From assembly GCF_033807575.1 (NCBI RefSeq), contig NC_084711.1, positions 6,324,001 through 6,388,000 of the forward strand: a stretch of 64,000 bases of DNA. The letters are read 5' to 3'. Made by a program: the position numbers and the translations under genes. Shown piece by piece: positions 37,085 to 50,247 of the stretch (position 1 is the stretch's first letter; each line of letters starts with the position of its first letter). The notes beneath the pieces were generated by a model. That model saw only the letters and a program-made list of their open reading frames with translations. It was not told the origin of the DNA and did no database searches. Source of the stretch: Cydia pomonella. Lineage: Eukaryota > Arthropoda > Insecta > Lepidoptera > Tortricidae.

Positions 37085-37510
37085 ATTAAATGTACACTTC
37101 GCTAAAACTAAAGTGAATATATTCTGAGATAATCGCTTCGAAAAAAAAAAAAAAAAAGTGTCCCCCCCCCTCTAACTTTTGAACCATAGGTCCAAAAAAT
37201 ATGAAAAAAATCGTGGAAGTAGAGCTTAAGAGAGACATTAAATGAAAACTATAGCGGACATGATCAGTTTAGCTGTTTTTGAGTTATCGCAAAAAGTTTT
37301 CCCTTCATAGTAAAAAGACTTACTTTAATTAGGTACTGATTATGCAAATTTGCCTATTTGTTTAACTCGGGTGAAAGGTACCGTTTCATCCCTTGGTTAA
37401 CAATTTACTATACTTTAAGCTCCAGTTTAGCTTATTGTGACGGAAGAGTAACTACGGAACCCTACACTGAGCGTGGCCCGATATGCTCTTGGCCGGTTTT
37501 TTTTAAATTA
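37085..37510 (-). repeat. Dispersed repeat (family G) with A and C homopolymer runs
   Basis: In the minus sense it starts with an A-run and ACCGGCCAAGAGC, then TAGGGTTCCGTAG, a GATAACTCAAAAACAGC segment, a TTGGACCTATGGTTCAAAAG segment, then G- and T-runs and AGCGATTATCTCAGAATAT. The head resembles the head of the element at 57465-57704 (AAAACCGGACAAG then GAGGGTTCC). I recognise it as a lepidopteran non-autonomous repeat of uncertain class. In the plus sense there is an A17-18 run at 37141-37158 and a C-run at about 37164-37173. Confidence 0.6.
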
Positions 37511-39849
37511 ACATTGTCTGTAAATAGACTACCCTTTAGCCTTTTTCCTTTCGCCCTATACTTTTTTATGATATACTCGTAAGACGCAAACGGGCGGGCG
37601 ACTCGCTTGATGCTAAGCAATTACCGTACCACATGGACACCTGCAACACCAGACTTCTTATAAACATTGAGTGTGTTTTGTTGTGTGTGTATGTATGTAT
37701 AGTCATTTGAAATAGTAATACATTGTTCCTAAAAACGGAAATGTCGTCATAACTAATCTGCGACCTGAAGTAGGTATGAAGAAATTTAATTTCAAGGGGT
37801 CAAAGCTAGCATTAGGTTCTAACGCAAATTCATTAAACTTACAAGGCTAATTTACATTGTTAAGGTTTCAATATCGGAAGGCCGATTGGTACTTACAAAT
37901 TAATCTCATATTATATCACATGCCTTCGCCCTTCATATTGCATGTAATTTGGTGCGAGCGACACTATGAAGAAGAAACGAAGCTCTCCCAAAGTCAAACG
38001 AAAGTATCAAGGACGCAAAAGTAAAACTTTCCAAAATCCTAGACTTAATCTACTGCTTCCAAAATATTTCAGCTATGACATCTTCATAGCGGAAAGCGCG
38101 GCGACGTCCCATCGCCGGACAAACGTATGGGGCTGATGGGATACGGGGGACGCAGCGGACCGCGCCGGTGATTCATGCACTTATTCAATAAGCCGGGGTT
38201 TAGCTAAACAACCGCTGTTATGGCCAACCATAAGAGTTATCCGATTGAGAGTTTTCAGTTAGCGAATAGTATGGGATTTTTTTTTTGCTGAAGCAATTTT
38301 ACAGATTAAAGTTATAATACTGATAATTGGTATATGTCACCAATATTTAGTGCTCATAACAAAGTTTTGTTAACGGACCACTTACGGGTTATGAGATCAC
38401 TTCGGTCTTGAAAATCGGTTAAATGCATTTTATTTGTAAGTTTCAATAACAAAATCTTACTCTGATCTGAATTTACCCGTTTCTTTTTTCATCTACATAC
38501 CTTTATACCTACTGTCATGCCTACATACCTACATAGTTATTCGTAGGTGATATTGTAATATAGTGCTGATAAAATATATATTTCGATTTTGGCACTTTTT
38601 GAAATAAAATTATTTAACGTACCCTACGCGATAGGTAGATTTTATTCATTGTCTATACATCGATAAGAAATTAAGAACTCATACCAAGTCAGATAACTAA
38701 AATGTCACATATCATATTTGGCTAGATATGAGGAGCTATGTGAGAAATACGTCTCTAATATGTCATATTATATTTAGAGGCAGTTCGGGAAACTTGAATT
38801 CAAGTATGGTGGAACGTAACTCACATTCTGTATTCATGCTCGGTAAAACTTCAAAACACCAGTATCACGATAAGTAACCAATCGCTATTAACGAGCGAAG
38901 TTACCTTTCAAAATCTAAACCCTGAGAGCCGTTGAAATTTTGTGCATAATACGAAATCAACTCACGATTCGCTCATTGTCAACTTGCGACTTATCACTGC
39001 ATTCAGCCGGGCGCACACGCGAAACTTACACGCCGTTTGAATGGGTCCACATCAGCGCGGAATTTGTAAAGAGTAGACGTGTGTCGCATGCACGCGGCCG
39101 GCTTTATCTTGAGCTGGTGAAGTTTTCGTTGTCGTTCTGAATGGCGTGGACGCGGATGAGGCGACAAAGGCAGCCGAGCGCTGAGTGGAACACGTTGTCG
39201 CTGTACTAATACGCATGAGAACACACTCTCATGTAGCTCTAATGTCGAATACATAAGTAAGGCATCTAGTTTTTGTTTGTTTGTTACTATTGACCGGTTG
39301 GTTGTTTAAGCGATTACATAACCTCTGGGGGTACAGAATCAGTTGATTCAATTCACGATAAACACAAAGTGTAGAACTTAATTTTTGATGTTACTAAATA
39401 TCTTATGATATATTCATATATAGGTATATCTAATATCTAAAGATACTCTCTATACATCGAAATAAAGACAAATTTGAAACTTGTAATTTCAATGTTATTA
39501 AGATATACGATTTCGGATAGCCACGAGTGAGTACTAACTTTCCAACGAAGGGTGTCTTGTGTAGAGGCTCGTCAGGGGTAGCCTCCTGTCTTAGCGTAGC
39601 CACATGACGCGCCAATTAATTAGGCATAGACTAACTTCCTCTACGGTACTACACCGCCTTAGTCAGCGCATTTATTTTCAGTCCAATCTCCAGCACATCT
39701 ACAAATTATGCGCTTATTTAGAGGTTCCAAATCAATGGCACCACCCTAACAAAAGTGTACGGAATTTGTAGGTACACATAGCAGTACAAATGGACGCAAA
39801 ACAGGACGGCGAAATAATTTGAATACGTAACGAATCGGAGGGTAACGTA
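37511..39849. other. Non-coding DNA
   Basis: A segment near 37585-37660 (CAAACGGGCGGGCGACTCGC, then CACATGGACACCTGCAAC) looks like a badly decayed relative of the R1-type repeats, followed by a GT-rich simple stretch (37671-37700). The rest shows nothing recognisable. GC-richer patches lie at 38090-38220 and 39000-39200. Confidence 0.4.
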
Positions 39850-40800
39850 CGGCCGACCCATTCTTTAACTTACTCTCGTCCGGATAAAGAGCTAAACTTG
39901 TTTTTAAGGGATGACCGATCGCGAAAATTTATGTATCGAGAATTGTGCCGCCGGCCGGACCCCAGCAAAAAGAGGTTTCGCAAGGGTAGATACAGGAAGA
40001 CGCGCGGAGGAAGAATTATACTCCCCGCAGGCTGATGACCGTGCGATTGTGAACTTTCCACGCCATGCAAATCGGACGACACGACCGGATCCGGCCCGCG
40101 ATACGACGCTTTTATTTTCACATCTGAATTGGCATATCCACAAATGCACCGCGACTGTATCAGGGGACCGGCACAATGTGACCGAACCGGGAATTGTTTT
40201 TTATTTCCTACGACTGTATTCATGATCAATAACTTTATGTAGACTTCCATTAATACCATACCTAGTTCAATGTATTGAAATTGATTCATCGAGAACTTGA
40301 TTGATGGATCAACGATTATATTTATATCGAGAAAATACGACTGAAAACATTGTAACAAGTTATTTAAATTGTAGGCGTTCGGTCGGTTGCCTACTATCGA
40401 TATCAGCGTCATAGCTCTGTTTAGATAGGCTTAGTGGTGTTTTATTGAAATACAAATGAGTGCCGGAGGATTTCGACCCGCGGCTCGAGTGTGCCTCGAA
40501 TAAAAGGGCCGCATTAGAATAATTTGCCTACCGAACGAGCACAATTCTTCACATGGAAAGGCCTTAAATTTCACTATTTTACATACTTGGGATTATCATA
40601 TCTGCGCGGGTGTCGAGGGTCCCGCCTCGGCCCTACTTTTTGTTATCCGCACCCGACCTCTATCGGGCCGTCTCCGAAATATTTAGTTGTTACTTTTTGT
40701 TCGGCGGGACGTGAGGGAATTCTTAATCATAGTGGACTTTTTCGTTGCCCGGGGACGTGTCGTGTAAAATTCTGGTATAAAATTTAGAATTTAAAACTTT
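39850..40800. other. GC-richer unique block with overlapping open frames
   Basis: Frames of 180 (39870-40412, minus), 90 (39904-40176, minus) and 104 (39911-40225, plus) codons overlap here. Three frames open together usually reflect high GC, not coding. None has a domain, signal peptide or motif I recognise. An octamer ATGCAAAT (POU-type site) lies at 40065-40072. A second GC-rich segment follows at 40480-40770. Likely unique non-coding DNA; the 180-codon frame is the longest outside the retroelement and cannot be excluded completely. Confidence 0.35.
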
Positions 40801-43480
40801 GATGTCCAAGTTCAGTGCAGTTCGTGAACCATATTTATGAAAAACTAAAATTCAAATAAATATTTATGAAATTATTAATTGGCACCAATTCGTAGTGTTT
40901 TACAAAAGATCGAGTCTCACCGCACTTCACTTAACCCGTTTGCTCCTGGACCCTCAGCCCCAGGGAGCTGATCGAAGGTGGGGCGAATTAGCCCAACTCG
41001 AAAACCTCAATTAAGTCTCGTCTAGCGCGCATTCAGACCGACCCCGTCCAATTATCGGCCGACCTTTGTTTCACTTCGCAACCTGAGCTGTTTAGCTTAC
41101 CATCCTGTAAATTCTAACAGTACCTATGTTTGAACTTTTACGGCTTGCCATAACTTTATTTTTTCGTTTATATGTCCAAATTTCGAAGGCCGTCAGGGCG
41201 GTTAACGAATTATTGAACTAGATTTTTTGCATTACCACCCGAAAAAAAGCGGAAAATGCATAAAGAAATAAGAAAATGAAATACTGTAAAGTGAATATGT
41301 ATTAAGTATTATAACAATATTTTAATATGATGCAAGTAACGCGATAAATATATTAAATACGTCAACAAATGCGCACCTGAATTTTTTTAGAACAATGAAT
41401 TGAGTTCGTATTTGATGTCTTATTTGTAAGTAGGTACCTAATAAACTTTAGGCCCCCTAAGACCTAACAAAAGTTGCAAGCAATGGGCGTGTAATAAGAC
41501 AAATTTCTTTAAAATTAAGTGGAATTCCTTTGCATCTATTGAAAAGTTTCCCAACTAACGGCTTGACTTAACCCATTCGCGGCAAAAATCGCGACTCATC
41601 GTCGTATAATCAGTCACCCTGTTCACTCCGCGGGATGATCTTACAATTAGGAGTCAAAGCAAGAGAATTACATTTGTCAAGCGATGAGCGAGTGTAACGA
41701 ATTATATTAATTATGTTTCTGAATTGGGTGCCTATGTAATTTGGCAACGTTTTTGTAGTGCCTACTTACCTTACTTACTGTAGTACCATTACCTAATAGC
41801 ACCGTTTATAAATTAAAAAAAAAATTAAGTACTTACCAAAATCGACCCTCACGTTTGCTAAAACTTTAAAAATAAGTAAATATTAGTATTAAGTAAAATT
41901 ATGACATTCATAATATTAATACTAGAAATAAACATAAGCTCGCAGTGCCCTTCATTCGGCTCCATAAAATAAAAAAATAAAAAATTATGGGTAATTGTGT
42001 AAGATTATATGGTTTGGAAGTTTATTATAATTTCCAAGCCCATATTACTGAATTATCAATTATTAAATTTAAGATTTATGTAAAACGTAAACTTATTTTT
42101 AAAGCCTAATTATACCACACAAGACTACATGAATGATAAAACAACGTGGGATTAATTGTGATTCGAAATGATTAATTATTTATTATATTTGAATAATGAT
42201 GATGAAATGGATATGTCAATGTATGTACTTCCTTTTTTGTTGTTTTCATTATTTTTTTGACTTTTAGAATTTATTCTAGAAACTTGTGAAATTCTGAGCA
42301 ATAAATTTGATCTGTATAATAATTCAATAGAATTATGAAATAATATTAACATCAATAAAATGCTCTGATACTTAGCTTAAGATAATTATATGTAATACTG
42401 TCTTACTATTCATAAGTGCTTGTTGCTAGATTTACATGAATAAAGTATAAGTATTTGAATTGAACTGAACTATATTTTCCTAATTGGAGATTTTCTCAAA
42501 AAAAAAATCGATTTACTAATACTATTTACCAATTAAGTTATATATTAGCGATTGCTGCAATTTTCTGCATGTACTTATGTTAAGCTTACGCTATGGTCAC
42601 GAAAACTTAGTTTTCTTTGACCATATTATACCCCGCTAGTTTCTTATCCCTTTCGTTCCACGCAAGCAAACACGCCCTACGACAGTCTCTGCGATGACGG
42701 ATAGCAGCGCGACAGTCATCGTCAAATTAACAGGCTAAGTGCCGAAATGTGTACACATTGTGACACTCGCGACATCGCGGCATAATAACGACCCTTATTA
42801 CAGGATTTTCGTAATTTATCTTCTCTACCTATACAGCATGTGTTGTTGTCTTATCGAGAAATCACGGAAAACACGAATATACTGGAATAATTGATAAAGA
42901 AGCTCTTTTATTTTTATTAAGTAATAGTATATCGTCTATCCCAGTCTTTACATGTAGGTATGTTTAAAACACTTGTAATAGTTTAGAAAAGCTTTATTTG
43001 TTTGTTTTGAACATTTTCCAAAAACAACATTGAATTATATTTATGGTAAAAAGGTAGCCATGTAATTTACTAACGTCTCGCGGTACCAAAGATAATTAAT
43101 TTAATTTTATCCCGGCGTGGTTCAGGAATTTCCTTATAATTGGGAAATTTATTGCACACCCGTGCACCGTGATGGTTCACTTTCCCGCGAATGATTTAGT
43201 GTCTTTGAAACAATTTTAATTGCGCGCCGTGACACGATGTAAACAACTATTCGATTAAGGTAATTCCGTTACTTGGAGGGCCATTTGTCTAATCGTGGAT
43301 ACATGCTGAATCGGCGTCAATGGAGGGCGGTTTACGGCAATTAATATCACAATTGATTCTGCACCAAGCGGTGGCAATGTTTGAGAACAATTCATGAATA
43401 AGAAGAGTAGGTAGGTTAACTACTAATAAGTTTGAGTACTTGCGTACCTACTTAACTTCTAGTACTTACCTTATGAATAA
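40801..43480. other. Non-coding DNA
   Basis: A GC-richer part (40915-41110) is followed by AT-rich DNA. A short segment near 41573-41605 (TTAACCCATTCGCGGC, GCGACTCAT) resembles the DNA that borders family E copies at 57.4 and 57.9 kb. No gene found. Confidence 0.4.
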
Positions 43481-44630
43481 AGACCGAGCCACACCGCTTG
43501 CGTGCACAGCATCTGTGTGTCGACGTAAGCGTAGACGTGCACAGCACCCCTGTCACACCGGGTTACGCACACGTCACGCAGCGCAAGTGCTGCAGAGTGC
43601 TGCACACGCCACGCAGGCGCACGCTGCAGCTCTGTCGTGCGTGCATGCTGTCTGCACACTCGCCGATATAAATTTGCGTATTATTTCCTAATTTCAAAAC
43701 GCCTACCAATGTTCGACAGCAGTTTATCGGACGAAGAGGAAGCACTCCTCTTACTTTAATACAAAATACTCCTGCGAAACTACTTTCATGTTATTATACT
43801 CACCTTACAAAAGCTGCATGCTGCTTGAAAAATTTTGTCAAAATTATACACGGCAACATGATGCGAATGATATCAAATGAACTGACTTTGAGTCAAAACT
43901 TGCCCGAAAATATAGAAGCAAGGAGTCAAAACTTGGAAGGCAGTGCATTAATGCCTTTGCTTCGTATTAATGCAAGGTCACCTATTTAATACCGTTATTG
44001 CAATTAGAGAAAAAAATGCCTCACTTCAATCGAGATCATTGAGAGTACATAATATTATTCATCGCACAATAGTTCATAATACATAAACTAAGCTTGTATT
44101 CCAATACTGCATAAATCGATTGGTTCCCACAGTACATGTTTATAATAAAAACGTATTTTTTGTAGTCTTTGTGCTTTATGTTGTAAATAATACATTCAAT
44201 ACTTCATAGTAGTTCAATTACTTCTTCATTTATCACGGAATCCATATTAAAAACCAGCACGTTCACCGCCCGAGTTTTAAATAATTACAAGAGAGCTGCG
44301 CGTATACACGCACAGCACCTATGCAGCACCGAGCTGTGCGTGTCCGAACCTGCTCGGTTCGCCCTCTCATAGGGAACGCCGTTAAACACAACGTCATCAC
44401 TGCATGCAACGAAGCGACGTTGCCGCTCCGCAGCGTGCACGCGTGTACGCAGCACGCAACCGGTTTGTCTCGTCGGAGCTGCAATGTGTGCAGATCACGC
44501 GCATGCGTACGTCACGCACGCGTCACGCAAGCGGTGTGTCATATCTTATAAGAATTCTTAGTTTACAACGCAACGGGACGTGTACGTGTACGTGTACGTC
44601 TACGCACACGCAACCGGTGTGGCCTGGCCT
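43481..44630. mobile_element. Probable non-autonomous DNA transposon with convergent arrays of a terminal motif
   Basis: The left end AGACCGAGCCACACCGCTTG and the complement of the right end, AAGGCCAGGCCACACCGGTT, form an imperfect terminal inverted repeat of about 24 bp. The motif CACACCG-G/C-TT-GCG recurs in direct sense at 43488 and 43552 and in inverse sense at about 44454, 44524 and 44605. Both ends are GC-rich and full of CACGCA/GCACAC words, including GTACGT repeats at 44580-44600, while the core (43690-44290) is AT-rich and has no transposase frame. Cys/Arg/His-rich frames in the ends are artefacts of the repeats. It could also be two adjacent smaller elements. Confidence 0.6.
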
Positions 44631-47349
44631 TAAGAAAAGTACTTAACTTCATTTAATATTTTTCCTTGTTCAAAAATATACGAAACCCAACTTCTTATTT
44701 CTAAAATAACTAATTATTTCTAGTTTAATTGAGCTTATAAGCATAATTTGCCTGATTTTTTTGTGATATTTTTATACGGAATACGAATTGAAAGGGAATT
44801 GGACCTTTGGTCATGGAAACTGAAAATATTTAAAAAAAAAAAAAAAAAAAATTTAAAGCAAACACGCCAGATTTATCCATACTTCATTATAATTTAGATG
44901 AGCCTCGCAATGTAAGCAAACTAAATTGCTTAGAGGCGTACCGTACATTATAAAATTTCCGTCACAACCCTTTCAGCCTCAGTCCAGCAAAACAGAGATT
45001 TAATATGCCAAAATTCAAACCGCAAAAACAACAGCTTTGAGCATACGAGCATTAGTAATTATAATTTGCTCCGACCGCGGGCGATAAGATGTGCCATGGA
45101 GCATGAAATAAGGCACACACACGTCAAAGTACGAGCTTGGTCCATGCATGCTCACTGAGGCGCTTGAGAGCTGCTTGCAGTGACTGGCTGCTATGAAAGG
45201 CTGGTAGATTAAGATGGCCAATTAAAAAGGGTTAAGTTAAAATCCATGTTGCCAAACGAAATGTAAAGGATTAAAACTTCAGGCAGAAAGAAAGCTTTTT
45301 ACCATTATGAAAATAAGTCATAAGAACTTTGATTCGGTTAATTTACGGTACACTACGTACACGTGTAATTTATATCATGTATCTTCATTCTTATTTTCCG
45401 GTAAAATAGCTACAGGCCAACTAGTTACAGTTTATCGCGAACATACAGACATACAGACGTGGCTCGGGACTTTATTTTATAAGAAGTATTGATATAAGAG
45501 AAGTTACCAAAAGGGAAAACGACGTATGTGCACACATTTCTTAATAGAACATTTCAAGTGACTTTTTTATCTTAACTGATTTACAGAACACATACTTGTG
45601 CTTATATATCCTTATGCAAAAAAAAAGGGATGCATCAACAGACTAAGACGTAATAAAACGCCGCAAGTAGCCGCTTACGTCTTTTCAATTTAGTCCGTGA
45701 CTACCTGACTACGGCAACGAGTTCAAATACTTTGATAAAAAGGCATCTGGCATTACATTTTTTTGTTTGTAGTTAATTTTCTACTTTGTACCTAGTATTT
45801 TTCTATTTTTATTACTGAGATGAGCAGGCGAAATGCTTATTAATATTTAATAATAAGTAAGAATTAAGGGAAAAATTTGTTTATTGGGGTAAGTTTATTA
45901 TAGGGATAAGACAAGAATTCCTTCGTAATTCCAAATCACGTGTAATATATATAATAACATTCAATATGTCTCAACAAAACATATTTCTTTTTACAATCTT
46001 AAGTAGCTTAAGCTTCCATAACATAGTATAACTATATAGGAAGCTTACTACTAGATATAGTCTATGAAAGATCAAGCTATTTAAAAAATGCGTATTATTT
46101 CTCTTGTATTTGAGAATGTAAAATGAGAGGGCCTGAAAGAGTAGTGTATTAGCATTATTTTTTTTTGTAATTTTATATGGACATTTATGTATATAGTGTC
46201 ATTAGTGTGTAAGCTTCTAGAGGAAAACAAATCATAACCTGTTATTACAATCAGAATGAGCCTCGTAGTTTATTTAAATTATTTCATGATCAAATTAACG
46301 TATGAACTAGCCGTGTATTAAATTTCCATGAAATCCTCCGTTCTCATTAGAGGCGGGCACAATCAATGGAATTAATTCCTCGCCGGCCGCAGACGCGCGA
46401 TTAGGCCACCGCACCCGTCTTGCAGTATTTGCTAAGTAGACTGATACATTTCCGTTTAGTCATGTGTAGTTACTATTATAATTTGATTCTATCTTTAGCA
46501 ATCATTTATTGTAAACTATTTTGCTTTTATGCCTTTTCATATATATGAAGGTACCTACGGAACCATCCATTATGTTATAAAAAAAAAAGTTAACTTTTTG
46601 TTTTTTGACAGTTAAATTTGATACATGATTATTCATTATAATTAAAATTTTACATAAAAGCATTGTTAGGTATTCGTGTTTATGATATAGGTACTACGTA
46701 CTAATAATTACAGAAAATACTGAATTGGTTCGACAATGGTACCCATAAAGTATGCTACGAGTAATCTAACACACTCTGAAGATTGTTATGCCTACTTACG
46801 CTTGGCAGCGATTTTTTATTTTAAAATGTGAATGAATTTAACGCGTTCATGCGAAAGCTTCCGATTTTTCCAAAGGAAGAAGGCTCAATAAGACGGAAAA
46901 CTCTAGCAATCTTGTCGTACCATATTAGATTCTGATTTATTCGCAGCCAGTCTGCTGGGGTGGACGGCACCGTTCCGGTCCAACCACCAGCTATCCGAGG
47001 CCTCCCCTGCCCCCGCCAGTTTTGTCAAAAACAGTGAAAAACGGACGGGGTTATACAATTCCACGTGCCAACCGACATTGGTTGTCTTGCATAGCCTTAG
47101 GAAACAAAGATTGTTCCATTCGGCCGATGGAACACCTCCCTACACTAACTTCCCTCCCATTTAACGCGATTCCGTGCAACAAAAGGATCTCCCGTGCGAA
47201 ATAACAAAACTACAAATCCTTCGATTTCCGATGTGCGTTCAAATTGTGTGTGTTTGTTTATTGCTACGGTGCATTGGTGATGCAGGCTATGATACCTATA
47301 TGCGGTGGCGCTTTTTAAGTCACTTTTCAAGAGTTACCAAAGGCTTACT
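44631..47349. other. AT-rich non-coding DNA
   Basis: It contains an A-run of about 20 at 44832-44851, short palindromic AGCTTCC/GGAAGCT arms at 46012-46047, and a GC-rich unique patch at 46920-47170. No gene recognised. Confidence 0.4.
44832..44851. repeat. Poly-A tract
   Basis: About 20 consecutive As within AT-rich DNA. Retroposon sequence that could explain it as a tail was not found upstream. Confidence 0.9.
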
Positions 47350-47470
47350 GGCCAGTTCGAACGTGCAGTGTCATCATTTCGCTCGTTCTTGTCACTACAT
47401 CTATTGGCGCGAGCGAGACGCACGATAACTAAATGACATAATTTAGATTTCGTGCACGTTCGAATTGGCT
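47350..47470. repeat. MITE family C, copy 2 (about 121 bp)
   Basis: The left end GGCCAGTTCGAACGTGCAGTG pairs with the right end (complement AGCCAATTCGAACGTGCACG). The middle contains GCGAGCGAGACGCACGATAA as in the copy at 22457-22618. It is about 40 bp shorter than that copy. Confidence 0.85.
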
Positions 47471-50023
47471 TGTTAGTCCCAATACATTTCACATTTTTAT
47501 CATCTATAGTCAAACTCTCAAAGATCAATCAAAACAATTTCTCAGTATCATCAACTAACCAAAAATAGATTTTATTACAGAATTATTATAATCAGTTTTG
47601 AAAATTCGCATTAAGTCTAATATTCAGCTAGCTTAATTTAATATACCTAAAGATTTAATTAAACAATGCATTCTATGGTACAGCATTTACAGCAATACAA
47701 TATACAAAAGCCAATTTACATATACCCAAAATTTCTAATAAAGTTGGGCAGCGTATTTGTAATATTCTTAATAATTACTTGTTCCGATTTGTTTGCGAGG
47801 AGCGTGGGGTGAAGTGAATCCGGGGCGAATGAAGTCAATAAATAATAATACTAAATGCCCATCGGGTGACCGGGAGTGCTCCCGTTACGGATGTTGCGTT
47901 GTGTTTGGGTGAAATCAATTTCTTTTTTTTCTTTGGCACAATTAGTTGATAGACATTTAACAAAGTATAATGTTAAAATTCATATTCAGTGCCGAAACCT
48001 CGATGTCATAGCTTTTCTTTTATGTTTGCTAATAAAATAATGAAAATAACGGATTTGACTTACTCACAGCAATAGTGGTTGTACGAGTAGTTGCTTTAAC
48101 GGTTTCCAATTTTAGATATCTCCAAACGGTCTCTGACAAAAACGCATTTATCCGATTTGCAAGACCGAAGTGCTCCTTGAACAGAGTTTTGTATGGAGCA
48201 CTAAAATGCGATTGCGTGATGGCATCATATACGAGTACCTACTAGGTGAATTAGGCCTCTGCCTATCCTGTCCAGTATCAACAAAATAAAATATCGCTAA
48301 CCTCGGCATGCCTAAGAGGTTTTGATTTTTATTAAAATGTTCAATGATGCAAAGAGCCACGTCGTTATAACCTGCGCATCAGCTCCGAGTAATCCCAGTT
48401 CCATACCCACGCGTGGCGCGAACTCTTACGCTTCCTTGGCCCAAATAACTGAGCTTGCGCGCAGACAGGCCAGCCCGAAAACACGGGTATATAAGTAGTC
48501 TCCTTTGATGTCTTATTGATAGAGAAGTTGTTCAGATATTTGTTAAATCATTGGCTGCTCCGATATATCTGAAGGATTTACCTGTGTTGCGTACCTGCGG
48601 CTTCACACGTAGATTATAAAAAGTTGAAGATACGCAAAGCCTATTACAATAAAACATTGTTTTACGCGTGTTGATAACAGATAAGATAAGTAAATATGTC
48701 TTTTTGTAAAAATGATAAACCATTGTTTGAAACTTGCTTAATTATTAATTTAGCTCAAGACTTGATAATATTAATACCTACTCTATATATTGTCTGGAAG
48801 ATTTTAATCACAGTATTCATTTTCAGATCTAACTAATTGATTAAACAAATCACGATAAATAACAAGCTTCGCAAATCGGGAATGGACTGTGGCCGGTAAT
48901 TATTTAGGATGTATTTTGTTAGGACTAGATGACCCCTTGCTTGTTTGGGTCATCTGGCTTCCACTCCATTTGTCTCTTGCTCCTCGTTTTAATAATGCTG
49001 AGCAACGTTTAATGAAATGTTTAATACGTGTATTCATATAAATCTTGGTAAGAGTAGGTTATAAATGATTCGATCTACTTGATAAAGACGATTTATTTTT
49101 ATTTTATTTTATTAAAAAATGGCGGCCAAATTGGGTTGAACTCTGATAGAAAAATTGTAAAATTCAGTCCATGACTAACTATATCAGCTTGGCAACCTAT
49201 TACTTAGGAAGACTCAGGAGCTTCCAGCAGGCTCCAGTATAACACCAGAAGTTGTCTTTTCATTCATCTTATAAAACACGTTTTAAAATAACTTTGACTA
49301 CAAACATCGAATTTAAATTGAAAAACAATTTGCCAGGTCGATAAAAGTCTGGCTCAGAGCAGAGATGAGTCGTAAAGAATAGGCGTCGCCAACTTTTCCC
49401 ATGGAGGGCATAAATTGGATTCGGAAGCAGATCACGTAACGGTTAAGAGTTCACAAAACTGTGCCATAAATCGGACGCGCGGAGGTGCGCAGGAGACAAA
49501 CGGCTTGGCTTGACATTCATGGCTGCCTGGTACGGAACTGTCCTAAGGTGGCTTCAAATAATGGGGTACCTTTAGTTAATTTGGTGTTTCATTGTTTTCT
49601 GGATGAACGGAACATACCTACAGTATTATGAAAGTTATCTTAATATACTTTAAAAAAATACCTTTCACTATCAAGATTTATGCGACCAGACTGTTTGAGA
49701 GATATGCAATATATTTATATTTAACAGTAGTAGCGTTGTTTTAACTAAAAGTCCTTATGAATAGGAGCGAATTTTCAACCCTCATCACATATTGCCGAAA
49801 TGGCACACCATCACTTGTAAGGATTCTTGGTCTGACTAGACACAAAGGAGCTATTTAAAAGATACCCCGATAAGCCACCCCAAGCAGTCAGGCTCGTAAC
49901 AAGCGACTCTCGCCAGGTCATGAGCTAATGAGTAACATTTCAGATTGATTTACATTACTTTGATGTACGGCTTATTATAAAGGAGTAAGATGCAATATTG
50001 TAAACAGAATATTTTTGACGTCG
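47471..50023. other. Non-coding DNA
   Basis: AT-rich with a GC-richer patch at 48360-48490 that includes the palindrome CCACGCGTGG. No gene or repeat family recognised. Confidence 0.4.
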
Positions 50024-50170
50024 ACTGTACAGTCGCCATCAGATATATCGGAGCGGCCAGGGTGCTCACAAATATCTGAACACACCTCTATTGTCAAGGC
50101 GTTAGAGTGCGTGTTGAGATGTTTTTGAGCACCTCGGCCGCTCCGATATATCTTATGGCGACTGTACAGT
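50024..50170. repeat. Hairpin MITE with about 45-bp terminal inverted repeats (family B)
   Basis: The left end ACTGTACAGTCGCCATCAG with ATATATCGGAGCGGCC and GGTGCTC is matched by the complement of the right end with very few differences. The internal loop of about 60 bp has no coding capacity. I recognise the CAGTCGCCAT-AGATATATCGGAG terminus as a frequent lepidopteran MITE. Confidence 0.9.
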
Positions 50171-50247
50171 AGGTACTTACCTTGATATTACTTTAGTTAT
50201 ATTTACTCTGCACTTTTATCAACTAAATTCGCGAGTCATAGACTAAT

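Noticed and set aside
43440..43745. Overlapping Cys/His/Arg-rich frames on both strands
   Set aside because: They arise from the CACGCA/GTGCAC repeats in the ends of a probable transposon, not from zinc-finger coding.
44263..44646. Further Arg/Cys-rich frames on both strands
   Set aside because: Same cause: repetitive GC-rich termini of the element 43481-44630.
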